DNA from: Bacteroidota bacterium
GTDB taxonomy: Bacteria; Bacteroidota; Bacteroidia; Chitinophagales; Chitinophagaceae
Reading direction: 5' to 3'
DNA length: 59,582 nucleotides
Assembly: GCA_018971025.1 (NCBI GenBank)
Contig: JAGWVE010000006.1
Location: 1 to 59,582, forward strand
Each line of letters begins with the position of its first letter. Position 1 is the first letter of the stretch. The translations under genes were made by a program, and so were the position numbers. The notes beneath the pieces were generated by a model. The model saw only the letters and a program-made list of their open reading frames with translations. It made no database searches and was not told the DNA's origin. Below are positions 52,658-59,582 of the stretch, in pieces.

Positions 52658-53035
52658 TTACCCAACAAGGGCTGCGTAAGCTTCGCTGCTCATTAAAGCG
52701 GCTACATCTGCAGGATTGCTAACGGTCATTTTAACCATCCAGCCATCCCCATAAGCATCTGTATTAACAAGCTCCGGTTGTTTTTCTAAAAGTGGGTTCA
52801 CTTCTGTAATGGTTCCTGCAACAGGTAAAAATAAATCACTTACTGTTTTAACTGCTTCTACCGTACCAAATACTTCTTCGGCAGCAAGGGCTTTGCCAAC
52901 AGTATTGATGTCGATGTATACAATATCACCTAGTTCATGCTGCGCAAAGTCAGTGATACCAATGGTTGCAACGTTTCCGTCTAATTGAATCCATTCGTGA
53001 TCTTTGGTGTAATGTAGGTTTGCAGGAAAATTCAT
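52658..53035 (-). CDS. gcvH: Glycine cleavage system H protein
   Basis: 125 residues from ATG at 53035 (an ATG at 53041 would add two). MNFPANLHYTKDHEWIQLDGN opens the lipoyl domain, and the lipoyl-lysine motif is GTVEAVKTVSDLF near 57-69. H carries the aminomethyl group between the P, T and L proteins of glycine cleavage; those genes are not in this window. An alternative is use as a lipoyl relay. It shares a message with the VanZ gene. Confidence 0.95.
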   Translation of the reverse strand: MNFPANLHYTKDHEWIQLDGNVATIGITDFAQHELGDIVYIDINTVGKALAAEEVFGTVEAVKTVSDLFLPVAGTITEVNPLLEKQPELVNTDAYGDGWMVKMTVSNPADVAALMSSEAYAALVG

Positions 53036-53104
53036 AGTCATTTATTTATAGGTTGCAAAGATTGCATATTTATTCAAATTGACCAATCATTTGATCAACT
53101 AGTT

Positions 53105-53452
53105 TTAAAGACCTTCCTTTTCAAAATAGAGCAGTACGTGGTCTTTTAAAAAGTTTTCTTGATCAGGAAGGTGCATCACCGGTAGTTCCTTGATTTGCTC
53201 AAAATGAGGCCATCCGTCGGGGTCTTTTCCGGCAAAACGGTAATAATCGCTGGCACTTAATACGGTACAAACCGCCACGTGCATTAGGTCCTGTTTTTGC
53301 TCTTTCGATATCTTTTCTTGGATAAAACCGGTTTCTTGCATGCCAATTAAGAACAAAACCCCTTCTAAATCGGGCTTTTTGCCAAAACGGTCCAGTAATT
53401 TGGCCTCCAATTGCCACCATCTTTGTTGTAAATCGTCTGTTGCAAAGCTCAT
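53105..53452 (-). CDS. Conserved hypothetical protein
   Basis: 115 residues, soluble, no signal peptide. MSFATDDLQQRWWQLEAKLLDRFGKKPDLEG then VLFLIGMQETGF, and a later YYRFAGKDPDGWPHFEQIKELP are the clearest segments. I do not recognise a named family; it looks like a small all-helical Bacteroidota protein. It is divergent from serS, 74 bases away, and lies 64 bases from gcvH. Confidence 0.65.
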   Translation of the reverse strand: MSFATDDLQQRWWQLEAKLLDRFGKKPDLEGVLFLIGMQETGFIQEKISKEQKQDLMHVAVCTVLSASDYYRFAGKDPDGWPHFEQIKELPVMHLPDQENFLKDHVLLYFEKEGL

Positions 53453-53500
53453 ATTGCAAATGTAAAGCCCAAAGCAGTGCGTACATCAGCTTTCAAAAGT

Positions 53501-53508
53501 TATCTTTG
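53501..53508 (+). promoter_or_regulatory. -7 box of serS
   Basis: TATCTTTG, exact TAnnTTTG match, 18 bases before the serS ATG at 53526. Confidence 0.5.
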
Positions 53509-53525
53509 CAGAAATAGTTGATTTT

Positions 53526-54794
53526 ATGTTACAGTTGAGTGTTTTAAGAAATGACCCTGCCTTTGTAAAGGAAAGATTGGCGGTAAAGCATTGCAAGCAG
53601 TTAGACCTTGTGGATAGCATCATTGCATTAGATGACCAGCGCAAAAAATTGCAATTGGATTTTGATACGACGCAAGCAAAAGTAAATGCGGCCTCTAAAG
53701 AAATTGGTAAAATGATGGCATCCGGAAATGCTGCAGGTGCAGAAGCTATCAAAGTAGAAGTAGCAGCATGGAAAGAAAGCTTAGATCCTATTAAAACGCA
53801 AATGGCGGAAATTGAAACGTCATTAACCAATCAATTGTTACAACTCCCTAATTTACCAGGTGCGCCTGTTCCAGTTGGTAAAACACCAGAAGATAATGTG
53901 GTGGTAAAAACGGGTGGACCTGCTGCTTCACTTCCTGAAGGTGCGGCGCCACACTGGGATCTTGCAAAAAAATATAATTTAATTGATTTTGATTTAGGCA
54001 ATAAAATTACCGGTAGTGGTTTTCCAGTATATATTGGAAAAGGTGCTAAACTTCAACGCGCACTCATTCAGTACTTTTTAGATTTTAACACAGCTGCTGG
54101 TTACACCGAATACTTACCACCCTTTATGGTGAATGAAGCATCTGCACTTGGTACAGGACAACTTCCAGACAAGGAAGGTCAAATGTATTATATGCCAGCA
54201 GATGATTTTTATATGATTCCTACGGCTGAAGTTCCGGTTACCAATGTGTACCGCGATGTTATTATTAAGCCCGAAGAATTTCCAATTAAAATGACTGCGT
54301 ATTCTCCATGTTTTAGAAGAGAAGCAGGTAGCTATGGAAAAGATGTGCGAGGACTGAACCGTTTACATCAATTTGAAAAAGTTGAAATCATTCAAATCGT
54401 AGAACCTAGCACAAGCTATACAGTACTTGATGAAATGGTAGCACACGTAGAAAAATTAGTGGCTTCTTTAGAATTACCTTACCGCATATTAAGACTTTGT
54501 GGTGGCGATATGGGTTTTGCAAGTGCTATTACGTATGATTTTGAAGTGTATAGTGCAGCACAAGAACGTTGGTTAGAAGTAAGTAGTGTTTCTAATTTTG
54601 AAGCGTACCAAACCAACCGTTTAAAATGCAGATTTAAAGATGAAAATGGCAAGATGCAATTAGCGCATTCTTTAAATGGAAGTTCATTAGCGCTTCCACG
54701 CATACTCGCTTGCTTATTGGAAAATCATCAAACTGCCACTGGCATTAATATACCGGCTGCACTCCAACCATATTTTGGTGCAACAACAATTTAA
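53526..54794 (+). CDS. serS: Seryl-tRNA synthetase
   Basis: 422 residues, a class II synthetase that charges tRNA-Ser. The N-terminal tRNA-binding coiled coil spans about 25-110 (DSIIALDDQRKKLQLDFDTTQAK). The catalytic domain has TAEVPVTN near 231, motif 2 FRREAGSYGKDVRGLNRLHQFEKVEI, and motif 3 near 390 (LNGSSLALPRILACLLENHQ). Length is normal. It has its own promoter. Confidence 0.97.
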   Translation: MLQLSVLRNDPAFVKERLAVKHCKQLDLVDSIIALDDQRKKLQLDFDTTQAKVNAASKEIGKMMASGNAAGAEAIKVEVAAWKESLDPIKTQMAEIETSLTNQLLQLPNLPGAPVPVGKTPEDNVVVKTGGPAASLPEGAAPHWDLAKKYNLIDFDLGNKITGSGFPVYIGKGAKLQRALIQYFLDFNTAAGYTEYLPPFMVNEASALGTGQLPDKEGQMYYMPADDFYMIPTAEVPVTNVYRDVIIKPEEFPIKMTAYSPCFRREAGSYGKDVRGLNRLHQFEKVEIIQIVEPSTSYTVLDEMVAHVEKLVASLELPYRILRLCGGDMGFASAITYDFEVYSAAQERWLEVSSVSNFEAYQTNRLKCRFKDENGKMQLAHSLNGSSLALPRILACLLENHQTATGINIPAALQPYFGATTI

Positions 54795-54804
54795 ACAACT
54801 TACT

Positions 54805-55764
54805 ATGTTACAAAAATGGGCTAAAAGAATAGGCTATACCGTATTAGCTGTATTTATTTTTATCAATATCATTGCCGCTTTTCAGGCCTATAAGTTTACC
54901 CATTTTTATGCGGGTGCACCCAAACCAAAAAAGCCTTCAGAAATGTCGGCATCAGAAAAAGCAAGTGCCATCTTTTTTGGTGTACAATATCCAAAAAGCA
55001 AAGTAGTAGATTCGTTTTTGGTAGCGCATGATACCGTTCATATTACAACACAGGATAGTATTCATTTAGAAAGTTGGTATGCGGCAGCAGATACTTCTAA
55101 TGGAAAAATTCCACGCGGCACCGTTCTTATGTTTCACGGACATGGTAGTAGTAAAAGCGGCATCATTGCAGAAGCTACAGCGTTTCATGAAATGGGTTAT
55201 CATATCATTGTAACTGACTTTAGAGCGCACGGCAATAGTGAAGGATCAACAACTTCTATTGGCATGTATGAAGCGCGCGATGTAAAAGCAGTGTATGATT
55301 ATGTGCTTGCCAAACAAGAAAAAAATATTGTACTATATGGCATTTCTATGGGTGCTGCAACCATTACAAAAGCAGTATCTGAATTTGGTTTAAAACCTTC
55401 TAAAGTGATTTTAGAAATGCCTTTTGCAACTTTACAAGATGCAGTAGCAGGGCGCATGCGCACCATGCAGCTTCCCGCAGAGCCGCTAAGTACTTTACTT
55501 ACTTTTTGGGGTGGTGTAGAACTTGGGGCTTGGGCTTTTAATTACCAACCACAACAAGACGCTGCTGCTATCAGTTGTCCAGTGTTGTTGCAGTGGGGTG
55601 TTAATGACCCGCGTGTAACGGAATCAGAAACCCATCAGATATTTAAAAACTTAGCAAGCCATCAAAAAGAACTCATTAAATATTTACAAAGTGGACATCA
55701 GAGCCTCTGTAAAAATGAAAAGAGTAAATGGTATATGACGGTAGGTCGCTTTTTAATGATGTAA
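54805..55764 (+). CDS. Membrane-anchored alpha/beta hydrolase
   Basis: 319 residues from ATG at 54805; a start at 54775 would overlap serS by 20 bases. An N-terminal hydrophobic segment (about 9-30) anchors it. The hydrolase domain has an oxyanion-side LMFHGHGSSKSG near 110, the nucleophile elbow YGISMGAAT (GxSxG), a late Asp in WGVNDPRV and a catalytic His in SGHQSL. The substrate is unknown; esterase or peptidase of the YqkD/BAAT-like type. It follows serS by 10 bases. Confidence 0.85.
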   Translation: MLQKWAKRIGYTVLAVFIFINIIAAFQAYKFTHFYAGAPKPKKPSEMSASEKASAIFFGVQYPKSKVVDSFLVAHDTVHITTQDSIHLESWYAAADTSNGKIPRGTVLMFHGHGSSKSGIIAEATAFHEMGYHIIVTDFRAHGNSEGSTTSIGMYEARDVKAVYDYVLAKQEKNIVLYGISMGAATITKAVSEFGLKPSKVILEMPFATLQDAVAGRMRTMQLPAEPLSTLLTFWGGVELGAWAFNYQPQQDAAAISCPVLLQWGVNDPRVTESETHQIFKNLASHQKELIKYLQSGHQSLCKNEKSKWYMTVGRFLMM

Positions 55765-55771
55765 TATAGTA

Positions 55772-56707
55772 TTACCAGTTGCTAAAACGAATACCTACTG
55801 CAAATGGATACTGCTCTAATTTGGTATAAGATTCGTGTAGTGTATTTAAACTATATGAGCCGTAAAGCTTGATGGGTCCAATACCTAATTCTCCAATAAG
55901 CGCAGTTCTAAATGGCGACAGGTCAAAATCACCTTTGTATTTTTGTTTGCCACGCTCTGCACTTTTTTGTTTGTTTCTGCTGCCTATTAAATAGCCTGCA
56001 CTTACACCTGCACTAAAACTAAAACCTTTTTTGTTACCTGGTGTTGCGTTCACATGCAACATAAACGGCACGCTTAAATAACCAGCGTACAACTTGTTTT
56101 TAGTGAATGAAATAGAATCGTTGTATACGTATGGATAATTTTCTCTACGATATGAAATACGGGAGTCGTATCTAAAATTGTACATCTCCATCCCAAGCCC
56201 GTATTTTAAAAATACCGCTTGTTTTACAACACTTACTTTTTGCATAAAAAACCAAAGATTGACATTGGTTGTTTTACCATTGTTTAAATTAAAAGTTTGT
56301 TGGTTGGGTGCACCACTTGCGGCTCTTACCGTTCTTAAGTAGCTGGTGTTTCCAACGGCTGTTGCATAATTGGTTTCATCTCTATTGCCTGCAAAGCCAA
56401 GATCAAAAATCCACCAATTAGTGCTTATTTTTTTAGGCGCCGGTTTTTTTCTTTCAATTTTAATTACGGGGTTTCGGTCTAAATCTTTGGCATTAATGCT
56501 TAAGTTTCCAATTTGAACTGTTGCGTCATTGGCAACAGATACACCTTTACCACCATCGCCACCTTTTTTTACAATATAAAAATTGCCCACCTTAATGGTG
56601 TCAGGTTTTACATGGGCGCTATCGGATTTTGTATAACTACTATCTGATTGCCCAACTGCAAATAATGTTCCAATACTAAATAATGCGGTGAGTACTTTAT
56701 TTTTCAT
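55772..56707 (-). CDS. Outer membrane beta-barrel protein of the ECF operon
   Basis: 311 residues from ATG at 56707, overlapping the upstream anti-sigma stop by 11 bases. A signal peptide ends near FAVGQ. The mature part begins with a repetitive S/K/D-rich stretch (SDSSYTKSDSAHVKP), a G-rich IVKKGGDGGKG, and then a barrel of about 200 residues with alternating strands ending in VGIRFSN. It is the third gene of a sigma-anti-sigma-OMP operon and may be a stress or envelope porin-like target of that sigma factor. Confidence 0.75.
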   Translation of the reverse strand: MKNKVLTALFSIGTLFAVGQSDSSYTKSDSAHVKPDTIKVGNFYIVKKGGDGGKGVSVANDATVQIGNLSINAKDLDRNPVIKIERKKPAPKKISTNWWIFDLGFAGNRDETNYATAVGNTSYLRTVRAASGAPNQQTFNLNNGKTTNVNLWFFMQKVSVVKQAVFLKYGLGMEMYNFRYDSRISYRRENYPYVYNDSISFTKNKLYAGYLSVPFMLHVNATPGNKKGFSFSAGVSAGYLIGSRNKQKSAERGKQKYKGDFDLSPFRTALIGELGIGPIKLYGSYSLNTLHESYTKLEQYPFAVGIRFSNW

Positions 56708-57584
56708 TTTTGTTGTTTTCTTTGTTTTTAAATAACGCGTTTGCTTTTCTAAAGAGGCCTCTAAATTTATCTTTATCGATTTCAAAAGCGCCAACCATAA
56801 CAGATCTATTACTGCTAGCGGTTTCTGTATCGATAGTTTCAATAGTTTCTGTTGTTTCGTCGTGGTCCGTCAAGGAACCCGTTATGGAAGGCACCGTTAT
56901 TTCAGCAATAATGGTGGGTTTTACATCTATAACATCACCGGTATAACTTGCGGTGCCATGTGTTGTTTCGGTTGTTGTAACGGTAGAAGCATTTTGTATT
57001 GCGTGATACGCTACATCCCCAAAGCCGCCACTCTCTAAAGTATTTGTTGCAATATTTTGTTGATTGGCCACAATGTTTGTTGACGCCAATGATTCGTTAT
57101 TTTCAATAACAATATTTGTAGTCGTATTTTTATGAGAAGCATTGTTGGCAGTGGAAATTGTTGCTTTGACAACGCTACTTTTTGAAATATTATTTTTAGA
57201 TAAACCAACTCCAGCTTCACCGTTAAACATGCCATAGCGGGCCACAATAAAAATAAATATTGCCGCCGCACCTACTGCCCACCATCTTAAAAACACAACA
57301 GGTGCCTTTTCTTTTTCTTTTTTAAATAGTTTTTGCTTGTTGGGGTATACAATGGTTGTTGGTTCTAGGGTAACAGGAAAAATATTTTTATAGAGTACTG
57401 CTTTGTTAGGGCAGGTAATTACTTCAATAGCTAATTTGGTTGATTGTAATGATTCTAATTCTTCTGCAATAGCTGGATGTAACGCTACAAATGCAAGTAG
57501 GGCCTCTGTTTGACGCAGGTCTAATTCTTCGTCTATATAACGAAGTAAAAAGTCTTGGTAATTATGTAGGTCTATGTTTTGCAT
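56697..57584 (-). CDS. Probable anti-sigma factor with one membrane span
   Basis: 295 residues. The N-terminal ~90 cytoplasmic residues are helical (LRYIDEELDLRQTEALLAFVALHP, like the anti-sigma ASD region without a clear zinc HCC motif). One span is at about 98-118 (FLRWWAVGAAAIFIFIVARYG). The long periplasmic part is T/S/N/A-rich and low-complexity. It starts 5 bases after the sigma gene, as expected of the cognate anti-sigma. The tail (KDKFRGLFRKANALF) is basic and could bind a partner. Confidence 0.72.
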   Translation of the reverse strand: MQNIDLHNYQDFLLRYIDEELDLRQTEALLAFVALHPAIAEELESLQSTKLAIEVITCPNKAVLYKNIFPVTLEPTTIVYPNKQKLFKKEKEKAPVVFLRWWAVGAAAIFIFIVARYGMFNGEAGVGLSKNNISKSSVVKATISTANNASHKNTTTNIVIENNESLASTNIVANQQNIATNTLESGGFGDVAYHAIQNASTVTTTETTHGTASYTGDVIDVKPTIIAEITVPSITGSLTDHDETTETIETIDTETASSNRSVMVGAFEIDKDKFRGLFRKANALFKNKENNKNEK

Positions 57585-57589
57585 TTATT

Positions 57590-58075
57590 TTATAATACTT
57601 GCTGCGGACTAATTAAATAATTTCTTAGCTTTAAACGGGCCCTGTGCAAATACACACGTACTTGATCTGTGGTAAGCTTTGTGATTTCTCCAATTTCCTC
57701 GTAACTATATCCTTCGTAATCTTTTAATAAAACCAAACTACGCTGTGTTTCATTTAAAGTAGCAAGCGCGTCGTGCAATACTTTTTTTAAAGCTTTGTTT
57801 TCTTGATAGGCCGTTTGCGTATCGTTTTCAAAACTTTCTTGTAACGATATGCGTTTTGCTTTTCGGGTATGGTCTATTAATAAGTGATAGGCCACTGTAA
57901 ACAAATAGGATTTTGCTTTTGCTGTTTCAACGCTGTCTTTGTGGATCCACAATTTTTCGAAGGCAGATTGTACAATATCCTCTGCGTCTTCGGTGTGGCG
58001 AAGATTTTTTACGATAAAGCGGTACACATTATCGGCATAAAGCAGCACAGATTCGTTGTAGTCTTTCTCCGTCAT
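57590..58075 (-). CDS. ECF-family RNA polymerase sigma factor
   Basis: 161 residues from ATG at 58075 (an upstream GTG at 58087 is possible). Region 2 has RHTEDAEDIVQSAFEKLW with the -10 contacting helix, and region 4 has YSYEEIGEITKLTTDQVRVYLHRARLKL, a full helix-turn-helix for the -35 element. The sigma-anti-sigma-OMP order and a TGTAAC/CGTTAT promoter 38 bases upstream indicate autoregulation. The inducing signal is unknown. Confidence 0.93.
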   Translation of the reverse strand: MTEKDYNESVLLYADNVYRFIVKNLRHTEDAEDIVQSAFEKLWIHKDSVETAKAKSYLFTVAYHLLIDHTRKAKRISLQESFENDTQTAYQENKALKKVLHDALATLNETQRSLVLLKDYEGYSYEEIGEITKLTTDQVRVYLHRARLKLRNYLISPQQVL

Positions 58076-58112
58076 AGCAAAAAACACAGTGGTTTTGGTC
58101 TTTTCTGTGGGT

Positions 58113-58140
58113 ATAACGATCTCGGCTATAAAAAGTTACA
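58113..58140 (-). promoter_or_regulatory. ECF-type promoter of the sigma/anti-sigma operon
   Basis: On the minus strand TGTAAC (58135-58140), a 16-base spacer, then CGTTAT (58113-58118). The pair looks like a Bacteroidota ECF -35/-10 and lies directly upstream of the sigma gene, so the sigma factor probably activates its own promoter. Confidence 0.5.
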
Positions 58141-58155
58141 GGCTAGCTCAAAAAA

Positions 58156-59280
58156 TTAATAATCAATCACTTGTTCCTTAATGGCTGCCGGTATTTCGCG
58201 CCATTCGTACTGCTGATTTCTTAATTGAGGCTCAAAACCGGCCTCTTTAATAGCTTCTTGCATGGTTTTATAGGTAAAACGGTGGGGCGCTCCTGCCGCA
58301 CTCACCACATTTTCTTCAATCATGATAGACCCAAAATCGTTGGCGCCACTATGTAAGCATACCTGGGCGGTTTGTTTACCCACAGTAAGCCAGCTTGCCT
58401 GAATGTTTTTGACATTTGGTAGCATGATACGGCTAATGGCAATCATTCTAATATATTCGTCGGTGGTGGTTAAATTATGCACCCCTCTAATGCGTGTAAG
58501 TAAGGTGTCCACGTCTTGGAAAGTCCATGGAATAAATGCTAAAAATCCTTTAGCATGTTCAGGTTTTAAACTTTGAATTTCACGGATGCGTGTTAGATGA
58601 ATAAATCTTTCTTCCAGTGTTTCTACATGACCAAACATCATGGTGGCACTGGTGGTAATATTTAGTTTATGCGCTTCATGCATAATGGCTAGCCACTCGT
58701 CGGCACCACATTTTCCTTTTGAAATTAAACGGCGTACACGGTCCACTAAAATTTCGGCACCGGCACCTGGTAGTGAGTCTAAACCCGCTTCCTGTAAGGC
58801 TTTTAGCACATCGTGATGGCTCATTTTTTCGAGCTTACAAATATGCGCTACTTCTGGGGGTCCAAGTGCGTGTAGCTTAAGTGATGGATATTCCTGCTTG
58901 ATTTCTCTAAATGTCTTGGTATAAAAATCAAGTCCTAAACCAGGATGATGTCCCCCTTGTAATAATAACTGATCACCACCATAAGCAAGTGTTTCTTCAA
59001 TTTTTTTACGGTAGGTGGGCATGTCTGTGATATAGGCATCGGCGTGTCCTGGAATTCTGTAAAAATTACAAAACTTACAATTGGCAACACACACGTTGGT
59101 GGTATTTACATTACGGTCAATTTGCCAACTTACTTTACCATGGGGCACCTGAATTTTGCGGAGTTCATCTGCTACGTGCATGAGCTCGGTGAGGGGGGCA
59201 TGTTCAAACAAAAACATCCCTTCTTCTATGCTTAAAAACTCAAAATTGAGTGCCTTTTGGTATAAATCTGCTAATTGCAT
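58156..59280 (-). CDS. mqnC: Cyclic dehypoxanthine futalosine synthase
   Basis: 374 residues, radical SAM enzyme with C64-x3-C68-x2-C71 (CVANCKFCNFYR). Other segments are LLQGGHHPGLGL, LHALGPPEV, GAGAEILVDRVR, TSATMMFGHVETLEERFIHL, and LHSGANDFGSIMIEENV near 310. It cyclises dehypoxanthine futalosine in the futalosine route to menaquinone, in the cytoplasm. Other mqn genes are not in the window. An exact -7 box lies upstream (59306-59313). Confidence 0.93.
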   Translation of the reverse strand: MQLADLYQKALNFEFLSIEEGMFLFEHAPLTELMHVADELRKIQVPHGKVSWQIDRNVNTTNVCVANCKFCNFYRIPGHADAYITDMPTYRKKIEETLAYGGDQLLLQGGHHPGLGLDFYTKTFREIKQEYPSLKLHALGPPEVAHICKLEKMSHHDVLKALQEAGLDSLPGAGAEILVDRVRRLISKGKCGADEWLAIMHEAHKLNITTSATMMFGHVETLEERFIHLTRIREIQSLKPEHAKGFLAFIPWTFQDVDTLLTRIRGVHNLTTTDEYIRMIAISRIMLPNVKNIQASWLTVGKQTAQVCLHSGANDFGSIMIEENVVSAAGAPHRFTYKTMQEAIKEAGFEPQLRNQQYEWREIPAAIKEQVIDY

Positions 59281-59305
59281 GCTTGCTTATTTTATATAAT
59301 GGGTA

Positions 59306-59313
59306 CAAAGGTA
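59306..59313 (-). promoter_or_regulatory. -7 box of mqnC
   Basis: Minus-strand TACCTTTG, exact TAnnTTTG match, 26 bases before the mqnC ATG at 59280. It is in the divergent gap shared with the M16 peptidase gene. Confidence 0.5.
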
Positions 59314-59358
59314 CTACCGAATAGTTCAAGTTTTAAAAATAGCTAACAACGTTGTATG

Positions 59359-59366
59359 TACTTTTG
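59359..59366 (+). promoter_or_regulatory. -7 box of the M16 peptidase gene
   Basis: TACTTTTG, exact consensus match, 19 bases before the ATG at 59385. Confidence 0.5.
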
Positions 59367-59384
59367 CAGTCTATTTTAACTATT

Positions 59385-59582
59385 ATGATTCAATTCGATC
59401 GCTTTGTATTAGACAACGGATTAAGGGTTTTGGTTCACGAAGACCCCTCAACACCCATGGCGGTGGTCAATGTGATGTATGACGTGGGGGCAAGAGACGA
59501 GGATCCGGCCCAAACCGGCTTTGCGCATTTATTTGAGCACCTCATGTTTGGCGGCAGCGTTAACATTAAAGATTATGACGAA
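59385..59582 (+). CDS. M16-family zinc peptidase, N-terminal part (runs off window)
   Basis: Partial; 66 codons are present. FDRFVLDNGLRVLVHEDPST opens the family, and the inverted zinc motif HLFEH is at 48-52 (H48, E51, H52). The downstream glutamate ligand and second domain lie outside the window. In Bacteroidota such insulinase-like enzymes are usually secreted or periplasmic and occur as pairs with a second M16 gene; no signal peptide is seen in this part. Confidence 0.88.
   Translation, partial: MIQFDRFVLDNGLRVLVHEDPSTPMAVVNVMYDVGARDEDPAQTGFAHLFEHLMFGGSVNIKDYDE

Noticed and set aside
1-59582. CRISPR array, prophage, insertion sequence or toxin-antitoxin pair
   Set aside because: No regularly spaced repeats, no transposase, integrase or phage structural genes, and no small adjacent toxin-antitoxin frames were recognised anywhere in the window.

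Overview
The window looks like a chromosomal segment from a Bacteroidota bacterium, most probably of the Chitinophagaceae type (inference). Supporting signs are the -7 element TAnnTTTG with an upstream TTG, the fused ccoN-ccoO gene, the two-gene methionine synthase, a 38-residue bTHX ribosomal protein, DUF2911, DUF4286 and Ig-like lipoprotein families, and menaquinone synthesis through MqnC. Base composition is about 40 percent G+C with local patches nearer 46-50 percent. Almost everything is core or near-core. I see no insertion sequence, prophage, integrase, CRISPR array, tRNA or rRNA.

Layout. 1-510 holds the N-terminal part of an amidohydrolase (minus strand), followed by a palindromic extragenic repeat. 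777-5719 is a translation block, rplM-rpsI-rpsB-tsf-pyrH, with a structured leader, an internal hairpin and an orphan TolC gene. 5736-9671 holds a methionine-type aminotransferase, a cystathionine gamma-synthase-like enzyme, DUF2911 and a bacterial deoxyhypusine-synthase-like protein. 9751-17662 is a minus-strand run: M28 peptidase, rpiB, tatC, a CBS/CorC membrane protein, aldo/keto reductase, and an overlapping lptC-OMP-coaX operon. 17765-23058 is a small glycan patch (four glycosyltransferases and an FkbM methyltransferase) interrupted by meaB. 23042-28753 includes a Tat-exported class V aminotransferase, the 38-aa bTHX gene, HU, exonuclease III and a LOG protein. 28766-32516 is the split methionine synthase, preceded by a structured leader I cannot assign to a known riboswitch. 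32702-42018 carries an OB/YceI protein, recR, a lipoprotein, a UvrD helicase fused to an Fe-S-type nuclease, an SRPBCC protein, a GHL10 glycosidase and a SPASM radical-SAM protein.

42098-52082 is the most coherent system: an Fnr-like regulator with N-terminal cysteines, a hemerythrin-like protein plus ccoI, then ccoS-ccoNO-ccoQ-ccoP-ccoG-fixH-safE, i.e. a cbb3 oxidase and its assembly factors. The two operons after the regulator each start with the same inverted repeat ATGAC-N4-GTCAT. In both, its centre lies exactly 33 bp upstream of the centre of the -7 box, the position expected for a class II Fnr activator. This predicts a local low-oxygen or nitrosative-stress regulon.

52266-59582 holds VanZ, gcvH, serS, an alpha/beta hydrolase, an ECF sigma/anti-sigma/outer-membrane-protein operon with a probable autoregulatory promoter, mqnC, and the start of an M16 peptidase. 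Functional links inside the window: TatC with the Tat-signal aminotransferase; three methionine loci; respiration (cbb3, menaquinone); and envelope biogenesis (lptC, OMPs, glycosyltransferases). Functions are assigned by family recognition from the sequence alone; no search was run.
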